From the NCBI GenBank assembly GCA_031268055.1, contig JAIRXY010000246.1:1-6211 (forward strand): a stretch of 6,211 nucleotides of DNA, given 5' to 3'. Positions 1-4,780 of the stretch are shown piece by piece. The stretch comes from Prevotellaceae bacterium. GTDB lineage: Bacteria > Bacteroidota > Bacteroidia > Bacteroidales > UBA932. The notes below the pieces were generated by a model, which did not search any database, was not told where the DNA came from, and saw only the letters and a list, made by a program, of their open reading frames with translations. Every line of letters starts with the position of its first letter. Within the stretch, counting starts at the first letter, position 1. A program made the position numbers and the translations under genes.

Positions 1-233
1 TAGTCTTTACCGGTGGAGTAGGAGAAAACGACGACTTGGTGCGCTCAGGCGTTTGCAACAACCTTGACTACCTCGGCGTGGAGTTCGACAATGAGGTGAA
101 CAAGGGCGCGCGGGGCAAGGATATGCTCATCTCAAAGCCTTCGTCGAAGGTGAAAATCATGGCTGTTGCCACCAACGAAGAGCTTGTTATTGCTATGGAT
201 ACTTTAAGCATTGTGAGCAAGCTGAAGCAATGA
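1..233 (+). CDS. ackA: Acetate kinase, C-terminal fragment (5' end outside window)
   Basis: Acetate kinase interconverts acetyl-phosphate + ADP and acetate + ATP in the cytoplasm, the last ATP-yielding step of acetate fermentation. The frame is open from the window edge (first full codon at base 3) to a TGA at 231-233, giving 76 visible residues of a protein that is normally about 400. The fragment opens with VFTGGVGEN, the conserved C-terminal glycine-rich nucleotide-site motif of acetate kinases (usual form VFTxGIGEN). It continues with LDYLGVEFD, then NKGARGK, then SSKVKIMAVATNEELVIA, matching the usual AckA tail (S-KV-V--T-EE--IA-DT). The protein ends normally, so the truncation is only the window border. 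It lies 120 bp upstream of ptb and buk on the same strand. A paralogous propionate kinase cannot be fully excluded from the tail alone, but plain acetate kinase is the best reading. Confidence 0.93.
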   Translation, partial: VFTGGVGENDDLVRSGVCNNLDYLGVEFDNEVNKGARGKDMLISKPSSKVKIMAVATNEELVIAMDTLSIVSKLKQ

Positions 234-254
234 CGATGCGCGTTGTCCGCTGGG

Positions 255-271
255 GCGGGCTTGCAGTCCGC
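255..271. repeat. GC-rich inverted repeat (hairpin) between ackA and ptb
   Basis: GCGGGC (255-260) pairs with GTCCGC (266-271) around a 5-nt loop TTGCA, six pairs including one G-T. A second copy of GTCCGC lies at 245-250, and TTGT (243-246) faces ACAA (275-278) outside the hairpin. No T-tract follows (an A-run follows instead), so it is a poor intrinsic terminator on the + strand. It may be an mRNA processing or stability element, or a dispersed REP-like palindrome. Confidence 0.5.
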
Positions 272-353
272 GCCACAAGAGAAAAAAAACAATGGCAGGG
301 AACGCGGGAGTTACTCCTCATAATCCCTCTGTAATAAACACAAAACATACATT

Positions 354-1274
354 ATGATAACAAAGTTAGAGCAGCTGGTAGAGAAAGTCAAATTAGGCGG
401 TAAGAAAACGCTGGTGGCGGCCTACGCCAACGATTCGCATACCATTGGAGCTGTCAGCATGGCGATTGACCGCGGCCTTGTGAACGGCATTTTGGTGGGC
501 GACGAGGCTACCATTAAAGCTGTGTGCGCCGCCGAAAAAATTGATGCAGGCAAGTTTCGCATCGTGCAGGAGACCGACGAAGCAAAAGCCGCCGGCAAAG
601 CAGTAGAGATTGTACGCAACGGCGAAGCCGACGTTCTCATGAAAGGCTTGGTGAGCACCGACAAGTACATGCGCGCCATCCTCAACAAGGAGACGGGCTT
701 GCTTCCGCCAAAGGCAACGCTGAGCCACGTGTGCGTGCTCGAAATCCCGTCCTACCACAAGCTGCTTACGTTAAGCGATATTGCCGTTATTCCGGCGCCA
801 GACCTTGCGCAAAAAGTTACGCTGACCAACAACGTGATTAGCGTTGCGCGGCTGCTTGACATCGACAACCCAAAAGTTGCCGTCATTGCAGCCACGGAGC
901 AGATGCTACCCGGCATGCAAGCTTGCGTTGACGCTGCCATCATTGCAAAAATGGCCGACCGCGGACAAATACGGAATGCGCTTGTTGACGGCCCGCTGGC
1001 AATAGATGTTGCGCTGGACAAGGAGTCTGTTGAAATCAAAAAACTCAAAAGCGCCGTTGCCGGCGACGCCGATTGCTTGGTATTTCCGAGCATAGAAGCC
1101 GCCAACGTTTTTTTCAAAGCCGCAACCAAGCTGGCAAAGGCAGAGCTGGCCGGCATTGTAGTAGGCGCAAAAGCGCCGTGCGTGCTCACCTCGCGCGGAG
1201 ATACAGCTCTTACCAAGCTTTACTCTATTGCGCTCGGCTCGCTCATGGTAAAAGCCACAAGCCGCAAAGTATAA
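354..1274 (+). CDS. ptb: Phosphate butyryltransferase
   Basis: Phosphate butyryltransferase (cytoplasmic, PTA_PTB family) exchanges the CoA of butyryl-CoA for phosphate, producing butyryl-phosphate for butyrate kinase. The protein has 306 residues, close to the usual Ptb length of about 300 and without the extra N-terminal domains of long Pta enzymes. Conserved blocks visible in order: DVLMKGLVSTDKYMRAIL (93-110), SHVCVLEIPSYHKLLTLSD (124-142), KVAVIAATEQMLPGMQA (174-190), VDGPLAID (211-218), and GAKAPCVLTSRGDTA (271-285) followed by TKLYSIAL. The phrases VDGPLA-D and GAKAP-VLTSR-D separate Ptb from phosphate acetyltransferase. The ATG at 354 is preceded by an A-rich leader (AATAAACACAAAACATAC) with no Shine-Dalgarno sequence, normal for Bacteroidota. 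I see no TAnnTTTG promoter in the 119-bp gap, so read-through from ackA is plausible. The neighbour buk, 56 bp downstream, supports the butyryl specificity, though these enzymes often also accept branched or C3-C5 acyl-CoAs. Confidence 0.95.
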   Translation: MITKLEQLVEKVKLGGKKTLVAAYANDSHTIGAVSMAIDRGLVNGILVGDEATIKAVCAAEKIDAGKFRIVQETDEAKAAGKAVEIVRNGEADVLMKGLVSTDKYMRAILNKETGLLPPKATLSHVCVLEIPSYHKLLTLSDIAVIPAPDLAQKVTLTNNVISVARLLDIDNPKVAVIAATEQMLPGMQACVDAAIIAKMADRGQIRNALVDGPLAIDVALDKESVEIKKLKSAVAGDADCLVFPSIEAANVFFKAATKLAKAELAGIVVGAKAPCVLTSRGDTALTKLYSIALGSLMVKATSRKV

Positions 1275-1330
1275 CCGTAGCCGTAACGCTGGAATCAAAA
1301 ACTTGAATTGAAAATTGTAACCTTTTTTTA

Positions 1331-2398
1331 ATGAAAATATTAGCCATCAACCCCGGGTCAACATCTACCAAAATTGCCGTTTTTGAGCAGGACAAAAATG
1401 TGTTTCAAGTTACCCTGCGCCATAGCGCTGAGGAGCTGAAGCCATTTGCACAAGTGGCAGAGCAGTTTTCTTTTCGCAGGGAGGTAATTTTGTCCGAGCT
1501 CCAAAAAGCGAACATCAACGTGGACGAAGTAAGCGTGGTGGTGGGTCGCGGAGGAATAGTGAAGCCGATAGCGTCCGGCGTTTATGAGGTTAACGAGGCG
1601 ATGAAGGCCGATTTATATTCGGCAAAGTACGGCGAGCATGCCAGCAACTTAGGCGCGCTCATTGCCGACGACATTGCCCGCTCGCTGCCGGCAGCCAAGG
1701 CCTACATTGCCGACCCCGTGGTGGTGGACGAGCTACAGGATGTGGCAAGAGTTACAGGCTTGCCGGTGTTTACCCGAAAATCAATTTTTCACGCCCTCAA
1801 CCAAAAGGCTATTGCGCGGACATACGCGTGCGAACAAGGGAAAAAATACGAGGAGCTCAACCTCATAGTGGCGCACATGGGCGGCGGAATTTCTGTCGGC
1901 GCGCACAGAAAAGGCAAGGTGGTGGACGTTAACAACGCCATTGGCGGCGACGGGGCTTTTTCGCCCGAGCGTACGGGGACTACGCCGGCGTTGCAGCTTC
2001 TTGAGGCGTGCTTTAGCGGCAAATACACCAAAGCTGAATTGTCGAAATTGCTGGTAGGCGGCGGAGGCTTGGTGGCGCATTTGGGTACCAACGAAGCGCA
2101 AAAGGTGGCGGCGCGCGCCGAGCAAGGCGACGAGCAGGCGCGCTTAGTGATAACTGCCATGAGCTACCAAGTGGGGAAGGAAATCGGCGCGGCGGCGGCC
2201 GTGCTGCACGGCAACGTTGACGCCATTTTGATTACCGGCGGAATTGCGCATAATGCTCTCGTTACAAATTATATCAAGCAAATGGTAGAGTTCATTGCTC
2301 CGGTAGTTGTGTACGCGGGAGAGGACGAAATGTCGGCGCTGGCAGCAAGCGTTACGCAAATGCTGGAGGGTAAGCTGCCGCTAAAAACCTACGCGTAA
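1331..2398 (+). CDS. buk: Butyrate kinase
   Basis: Butyrate kinase (ASKHA superfamily, acetokinase family, cytoplasmic) transfers phosphate from butyryl-phosphate to ADP, giving butyrate and ATP. At 355 residues it matches the typical Buk length (about 355-360) and is shorter than AckA. Motifs in order: N-terminal phosphate-binding loop NPGSTSTK (7-14), VVGRGG (70-75), GEHASNLGALIA (101-112), YIADPVVVDE (125-134), RKSIFHALNQKAIAR (149-163), the adenosine/phosphate motif VAHMGGGISVGAH (180-192), NNAIGGDGAFSPERTG (201-216), and ITGGIAHN (301-308) with EDEMSALA (331-338). The pairs AH-GGGIS-GAH and GDGPF/GDGAFSPERTG are typical of Buk. The ATG at 1331 follows a T/A-rich stretch with no clear Shine-Dalgarno sequence. 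It lies 56 bp after ptb with no terminator between, so ptb-buk is almost surely one transcript. Branched-chain fatty acid kinase activity is possible for this family; butyrate is inferred from the pairing with ptb. Confidence 0.96.
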   Translation: MKILAINPGSTSTKIAVFEQDKNVFQVTLRHSAEELKPFAQVAEQFSFRREVILSELQKANINVDEVSVVVGRGGIVKPIASGVYEVNEAMKADLYSAKYGEHASNLGALIADDIARSLPAAKAYIADPVVVDELQDVARVTGLPVFTRKSIFHALNQKAIARTYACEQGKKYEELNLIVAHMGGGISVGAHRKGKVVDVNNAIGGDGAFSPERTGTTPALQLLEACFSGKYTKAELSKLLVGGGGLVAHLGTNEAQKVAARAEQGDEQARLVITAMSYQVGKEIGAAAAVLHGNVDAILITGGIAHNALVTNYIKQMVEFIAPVVVYAGEDEMSALAASVTQMLEGKLPLKTYA

Positions 2399-2442
2399 AA
2401 TAGTTTTCTCAAAAGCAAAAAGATAAAAATAGCGTAGAATGG

Positions 2443-2473
2443 TTGGTTTTTTTGCAACAAAGTTGTACATTTG
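2443..2473 (+). promoter_or_regulatory. Bacteroidota-type promoter for the T9SS-cargo gene
   Basis: The -7 box TACATTTG (2466-2473) matches the Bacteroidota consensus TAnnTTTG exactly. A TTG at 2443-2445 lies 20 bp upstream in the place of the -33 element. Transcription would start near 2478-2480, leaving a short A-rich leader of about 20 nt before the ATG at 2500. This separates the gene from the ptb-buk unit. Confidence 0.7.
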
Positions 2474-2499
2474 TAGAAAAAAAATAAGAAGTTTGTTTT

Positions 2500-3522
2500 A
2501 TGAAAAAAATTGTAGCAATTTCATTAGGGTTGGCAATGTCCGTATCCGGCATGGCGCAACCCGCCATTACCTATGCCAAGCATGGCTTACGGGTAGGTGA
2601 TGTGCATCAAACGCGCAGAGTAACCACGGTGGAACCGGGGACGAGCGGCGCTAACGTAACATGGGACTTTAGCGCATGCGAAGTAACCGGAGGCGTGCAA
2701 ACAGAAGCGCTTGAGAATAGCAGCAACGGGCATATTGCTGTGCGTAACGACGGGAACGTCCTCTTTCAGTTTGACGTTACCCCGTATGGAAACGATTATT
2801 ACGGCTACGCTGCACATGGCTATGACATAACTTACGAAAAGCCTGTGCTCAAAACAAGGTATCCCTTTGGCTTTCTTGACCATTTTAGCGGCGAATTTTT
2901 AGGGTATATTGCTCAAGATAACAGCAAAGTTCCCGTTGAAGGCTCCTACTCGTCGGAGGTGGATGGCTACGGCACGCTGAAGTTGCCCAACGGCATTACG
3001 CTAAGCAACGTGCTGCGCGTAAAAACCACAGAAGCGCAAAAACGCCTCTACAACAATAGCTACGACCTTACGGAGGAAAAGTACTTGTGGTATTCGCAAG
3101 ATTTTCGCTACCCCGTTTTTGTAGTTATTCAGCATAGCAGCGGCGCCGCCGAGGGGACGGCAAGCGTGAGCAAATCGTCGTACATGAGCATGGCTGTTCT
3201 ATCTGCGCCTCAAGTGGCTGCAAGCAGCGCCGTAATCGACAACGAGCAGCAGCTTAACGCTACGGTTCCCGAAGTTGAGCACAGCGTTTACCCCAACCCG
3301 GTAGAGCATACGGCCAACATTACCTACAAGCTGCCTTTCGACGCTAAGGTGAGCGTTGCCGTGTACACCGCCGCCGGCGTATGTGTACGCAAAATGGTAA
3401 ATAACGAGGTGCAGGCAGCAGGAGGGTATACTTACTCCTATACTCCCGATGTAGCGGGCACCTACTTTGTTCGCTTTGCGTTTGGCAATAAAACCTACGC
3501 AGAGCAAATAGTGAAGAAGTAA
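2500..3522 (+). CDS. Secreted protein with C-terminal type IX secretion sorting domain, function unknown
   Basis: The 340-residue protein starts with a Sec signal peptide: positive MKK, hydrophobic core IVAISLGLAMSVSG, and a likely signal peptidase I cut after GMA, leaving Gln20 as first mature residue. The C-terminal part (about 262-340) is a Por-type/TIGR04183-like T9SS sorting domain. It carries SVYPNP (262-267), an ITYKLPFDAKVSVAVYT strand pair, GTYFVRF (320-326) and a basic end (IVKK). The protein should therefore cross the outer membrane by T9SS and be anchored or released. The middle (about 20-235) is rich in Tyr, Gly and Asn with a probable beta fold; it includes NVTWDFS (52-58), a phrase common near the N-terminus of Bacteroidota secreted beta proteins. 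I recognise no catalytic motif there. The ATG at 2500 is chosen because it begins the signal peptide and follows a promoter and A-rich leader. Function is unknown; the gene is probably monocistronic. Confidence 0.9.
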   Translation: MKKIVAISLGLAMSVSGMAQPAITYAKHGLRVGDVHQTRRVTTVEPGTSGANVTWDFSACEVTGGVQTEALENSSNGHIAVRNDGNVLFQFDVTPYGNDYYGYAAHGYDITYEKPVLKTRYPFGFLDHFSGEFLGYIAQDNSKVPVEGSYSSEVDGYGTLKLPNGITLSNVLRVKTTEAQKRLYNNSYDLTEEKYLWYSQDFRYPVFVVIQHSSGAAEGTASVSKSSYMSMAVLSAPQVAASSAVIDNEQQLNATVPEVEHSVYPNPVEHTANITYKLPFDAKVSVAVYTAAGVCVRKMVNNEVQAAGGYTYSYTPDVAGTYFVRFAFGNKTYAEQIVKK

Positions 3523-3554
3523 AAAGATACTTTTACATAGAAAAACCGTAAGAC

Positions 3555-3614
3555 AAAGCAATCCTCAGGCGTGCATGAAAGGTAGGCAGAGGGTTGCTTT
3601 TGTTGCTTTTTTTT
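3555..3614 (+). terminator. Intrinsic terminator or attenuator between the T9SS-cargo gene and the membrane-protein gene
   Basis: AAAGCAATCCTC (3555-3566) pairs with GAGGGTTGCTTT (3589-3600): 12 bp with one T-G wobble and a 22-nt loop. A 9-bp tandem duplication (GTTGCTTTT at 3593-3601 and 3602-3610) follows, ending in eight Ts (3607-3614). It lies 33 bp after the stop codon of the T9SS-cargo gene, so it fits that gene's terminator. Its T-tract ends only 10 nt before the next start codon, so it may also act on the downstream gene. Confidence 0.65.
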
Positions 3615-3623
3615 GAGAAAAAA

Positions 3624-4211
3624 ATGACGCCGTCTTTTACAGAATCTACTACGTTTATATATCTGCTGCTGCCCATTATTATATTCTGCTCCCGCATTTT
3701 GGATGTAACGCTGGGAACGATGCGCATTATTTTTGTTTCCAAGGGGTACAAAAAGGTTGCGCCGCTGCTCGGGTTCTTTGAGGTGTTTGTGTGGATTGTG
3801 GTGATTAGCCAGATTATGCAGCACGCCAACAACATATACTGCTACATGGCGTATGCTGCGGGGTTTGCAATGGGCAACTTTGTTGGCATGATGATAGAGG
3901 AGCGAATTGCCATAGGCATTTACTTTGTGCGCGTTATTACCCCCAAAAACGGCGATGATTTGGTTGCCCACCTGAACGAAAAAGGATACGGCGCAACGCT
4001 CATCAACGGAAAGGGGAAGGTTGGTCAGGTAAACCTCATCTACTCGGTGGTGGCGCGAAAATCTATCAGCAGCGTAGAGCAAATCATTACCGAGTTTGAC
4101 CCCAACGTGTTTTACGTTATTGAGGACGTTCGCGCCGCCAAGCGCGGCATTTTTCCCAACAAAGAAACGCACTTGCTCAACATGTTTGGCCGACACAAGC
4201 AGGAGAAGTAG
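3624..4211 (+). CDS. UPF0316 / DUF2179 (DUF5698) family membrane protein
   Basis: A 195-residue inner-membrane protein of the uncharacterised UPF0316 family (YebE-like in Bacillus-type annotations). The N-terminal half has three likely membrane segments: about 10-30, 46-64 and 71-91. Family-typical blocks are DVTLGTMRIIFVSKG (27-41), LGFFEVFVWIVV (49-60) and AAGFAMGNFVGMMIEE (78-93). The C-terminal half (about 98-180) is a soluble DUF2179 domain with GYGATLINGKGKVGQV (121-136), IYSVVARK (139-146) and FYVIEDVR (163-170). DUF2179 domains also occur at the end of YitT-type membrane proteins; the ligand is unknown. The frame stays open upstream to a TTG at 3594, but that codon is inside the 3' arm of the terminator hairpin. 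The ATG at 3624, with a weak GAG at 3615-3617, is therefore preferred. Identity of the family is fairly sure; its biochemical role is not known to me. Confidence 0.88.
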   Translation: MTPSFTESTTFIYLLLPIIIFCSRILDVTLGTMRIIFVSKGYKKVAPLLGFFEVFVWIVVISQIMQHANNIYCYMAYAAGFAMGNFVGMMIEERIAIGIYFVRVITPKNGDDLVAHLNEKGYGATLINGKGKVGQVNLIYSVVARKSISSVEQIITEFDPNVFYVIEDVRAAKRGIFPNKETHLLNMFGRHKQEK

Positions 4212-4534
4212 CGGTTGCCGGATTTTTCAGGCATATTACATCGCTAAAACCCACTTAAATCCAGCTGATTTCCAATTATCTGAATTTAAAACTTGTCGAT
4301 TTTTTCGATAAGCTTATCAATTCAAATCGTCACGCCAAAAATTCGCTCATAAAATACAGATAGGCAAATAGCTTAAATAATTTTCTTTTGCTATTGACCG
4401 ACAAACATGAAAAAATGTCGAGTTGCCTGAGGACCAATGCATATTTCTGATGGCCATTTTGAGATAAGAAAAATACTCGCTGCCGAATCTTAGCATTAGA
4501 AGCATGCTGCTTGCCAGCAAAGGTTGCGTGCCAA
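4212..4534. other. AT-rich intergenic region between convergent units, no gene seen
   Basis: No frame on either strand shows a convincing protein, and I find no TAnnTTTG promoter on either strand. Visible structure is minor: a 12-bp perfect palindrome GATAAGCTTATC at 4307-4318; AATAGC/GCTATT at 4367-4372 and 4390-4395 with a 17-nt loop; AAGCA-TGC-TGCTT at 4500-4512. A weak imperfect hairpin (GCCGGA/TCAGGC) sits just after the stop codon of the membrane-protein gene and is the only candidate for its terminator. The region is clearly more AT-rich than the genes beside it. Confidence 0.6.
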
Positions 4535-4581
4535 TAAAAAGAAGTTCAGCCGCCTACAAGAGTTGTAGGGCGGCTGAACTT
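4535..4581 (-). terminator. Intrinsic terminator of tRNA-Val
   Basis: On the + strand AAGTTCAGCCGCCTACAA (4542-4559) faces TTGTAGGGCGGCTGAACTT (4563-4581) around a GAG loop. This is an 18-bp stem with one bulged base. Read on the minus strand it starts 6 nt after the tRNA and is followed by CTTTTTATT (4541-4533), a proper T-tract. The opposite direction has only a weak T-run, so it mainly serves the minus strand. Confidence 0.88.
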
Positions 4582-4587
4582 TCTTCG

Positions 4588-4662
4588 TGGGAGCTGAGGG
4601 GCTCGAACCCCCGACCCTCTGCTTGTAAGGCAGATGCTCTAAACCAGCTGAGCTAAGCTCCC
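4588..4662 (-). tRNA. tRNA-Val (anticodon UAC)
   Basis: The minus strand folds as a full 75-nt cloverleaf. The acceptor stem is GGGAGCT/AGCTCCC with discriminator A; the D arm is GCTC...GAGC. The anticodon arm is TCTGC-CTTACAA-GCAGA with UAC at positions 34-36, reading GUA and, by wobble, other valine codons. The T arm is GGGGG-TTCGAGC-CCCTC with one G-T pair. The CCA end is not encoded (the genome has CGA after the discriminator), so it must be added after transcription, as is common in Bacteroidota. It has its own promoter and terminator and is a single-gene transcript. Confidence 0.97.
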
Positions 4663-4671
4663 AAATTGTGT

Positions 4672-4690
4672 ACCGTTGCTTAAAAACGGT
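4672..4690 (-). other. Perfect small hairpin in the tRNA-Val 5' leader
   Basis: ACCGTT (4672-4677) and AACGGT (4685-4690) form a 6-bp perfect inverted repeat with a 7-nt loop. It fills most of the space between the -7 box and the tRNA 5' end (4662), so it should lie at or very near the 5' end of the precursor transcript. Confidence 0.55.
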
Positions 4691-4693
4691 GTG

Positions 4694-4725
4694 CAAAGGT
4701 AGCACATTTCTTTTTTCGCTCCAAA
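4694..4725 (-). promoter_or_regulatory. Bacteroidota-type promoter of tRNA-Val
   Basis: On the minus strand the -7 box is TACCTTTG (complement of 4694-4701), an exact TAnnTTTG match. The -33 box is TTTG (complement of 4722-4725), with exactly 20 bp between them. The tRNA begins 31 nt downstream of the -7 box. An AT-rich hairpin with A/T tracts lies just upstream (4723-4744). Confidence 0.88.
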
Positions 4726-4744
4726 TATTTTTGGTAAAATATTT
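4723..4744. repeat. AT-only inverted repeat upstream of the tRNA promoter
   Basis: AAATATTTT (4723-4731) and AAAATATTT (4736-4744) are perfect inverted repeats with a TGGT loop; AAATATTTTT is also directly repeated at 4723-4732 and 4737-4746. It overlaps the -33 box of the tRNA-Val promoter and lies 37 bp downstream of the stop codon of the minus-strand FAD gene. It could act as an UP-like A/T element or a weak 3' end for the FAD-gene mRNA; there is no T-tract right after it on the minus strand. Confidence 0.45.
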
Positions 4745-4780
4745 TTCTTTTTTTGCAAGTTTCACGTATTATTTTTATTT

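Noticed and set aside
354..1274. Phosphate acetyltransferase (pta) instead of ptb
   Set aside because: The VDGPLA-D and GAKAP-VLTSR-D blocks and the neighbouring buk favour Ptb.
2451..2466. TGCAAC-AAA-GTTGTA as a terminator of buk
   Set aside because: The stem is only six pairs with a wobble, the T-run is on the wrong side, and it overlaps the promoter of the next gene.
3594..3623. TTG start that would add ten residues to the UPF0316 protein
   Set aside because: The codon lies in the 3' arm of a hairpin, and the extra residues (LLLLFFEKK-like) come from the T-tract; the ATG at 3624 is better placed.
3495..4196. A 233-codon minus-strand open frame opposite the membrane-protein gene
   Set aside because: It is antisense to a clear UPF0316 protein and crosses the terminator; its composition (many His and Asn) is typical of a shadow frame.
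4496..4765. An 89-codon minus-strand open frame
   Set aside because: It runs through the tRNA-Val gene, its promoter and its terminator, so it is a chance frame.
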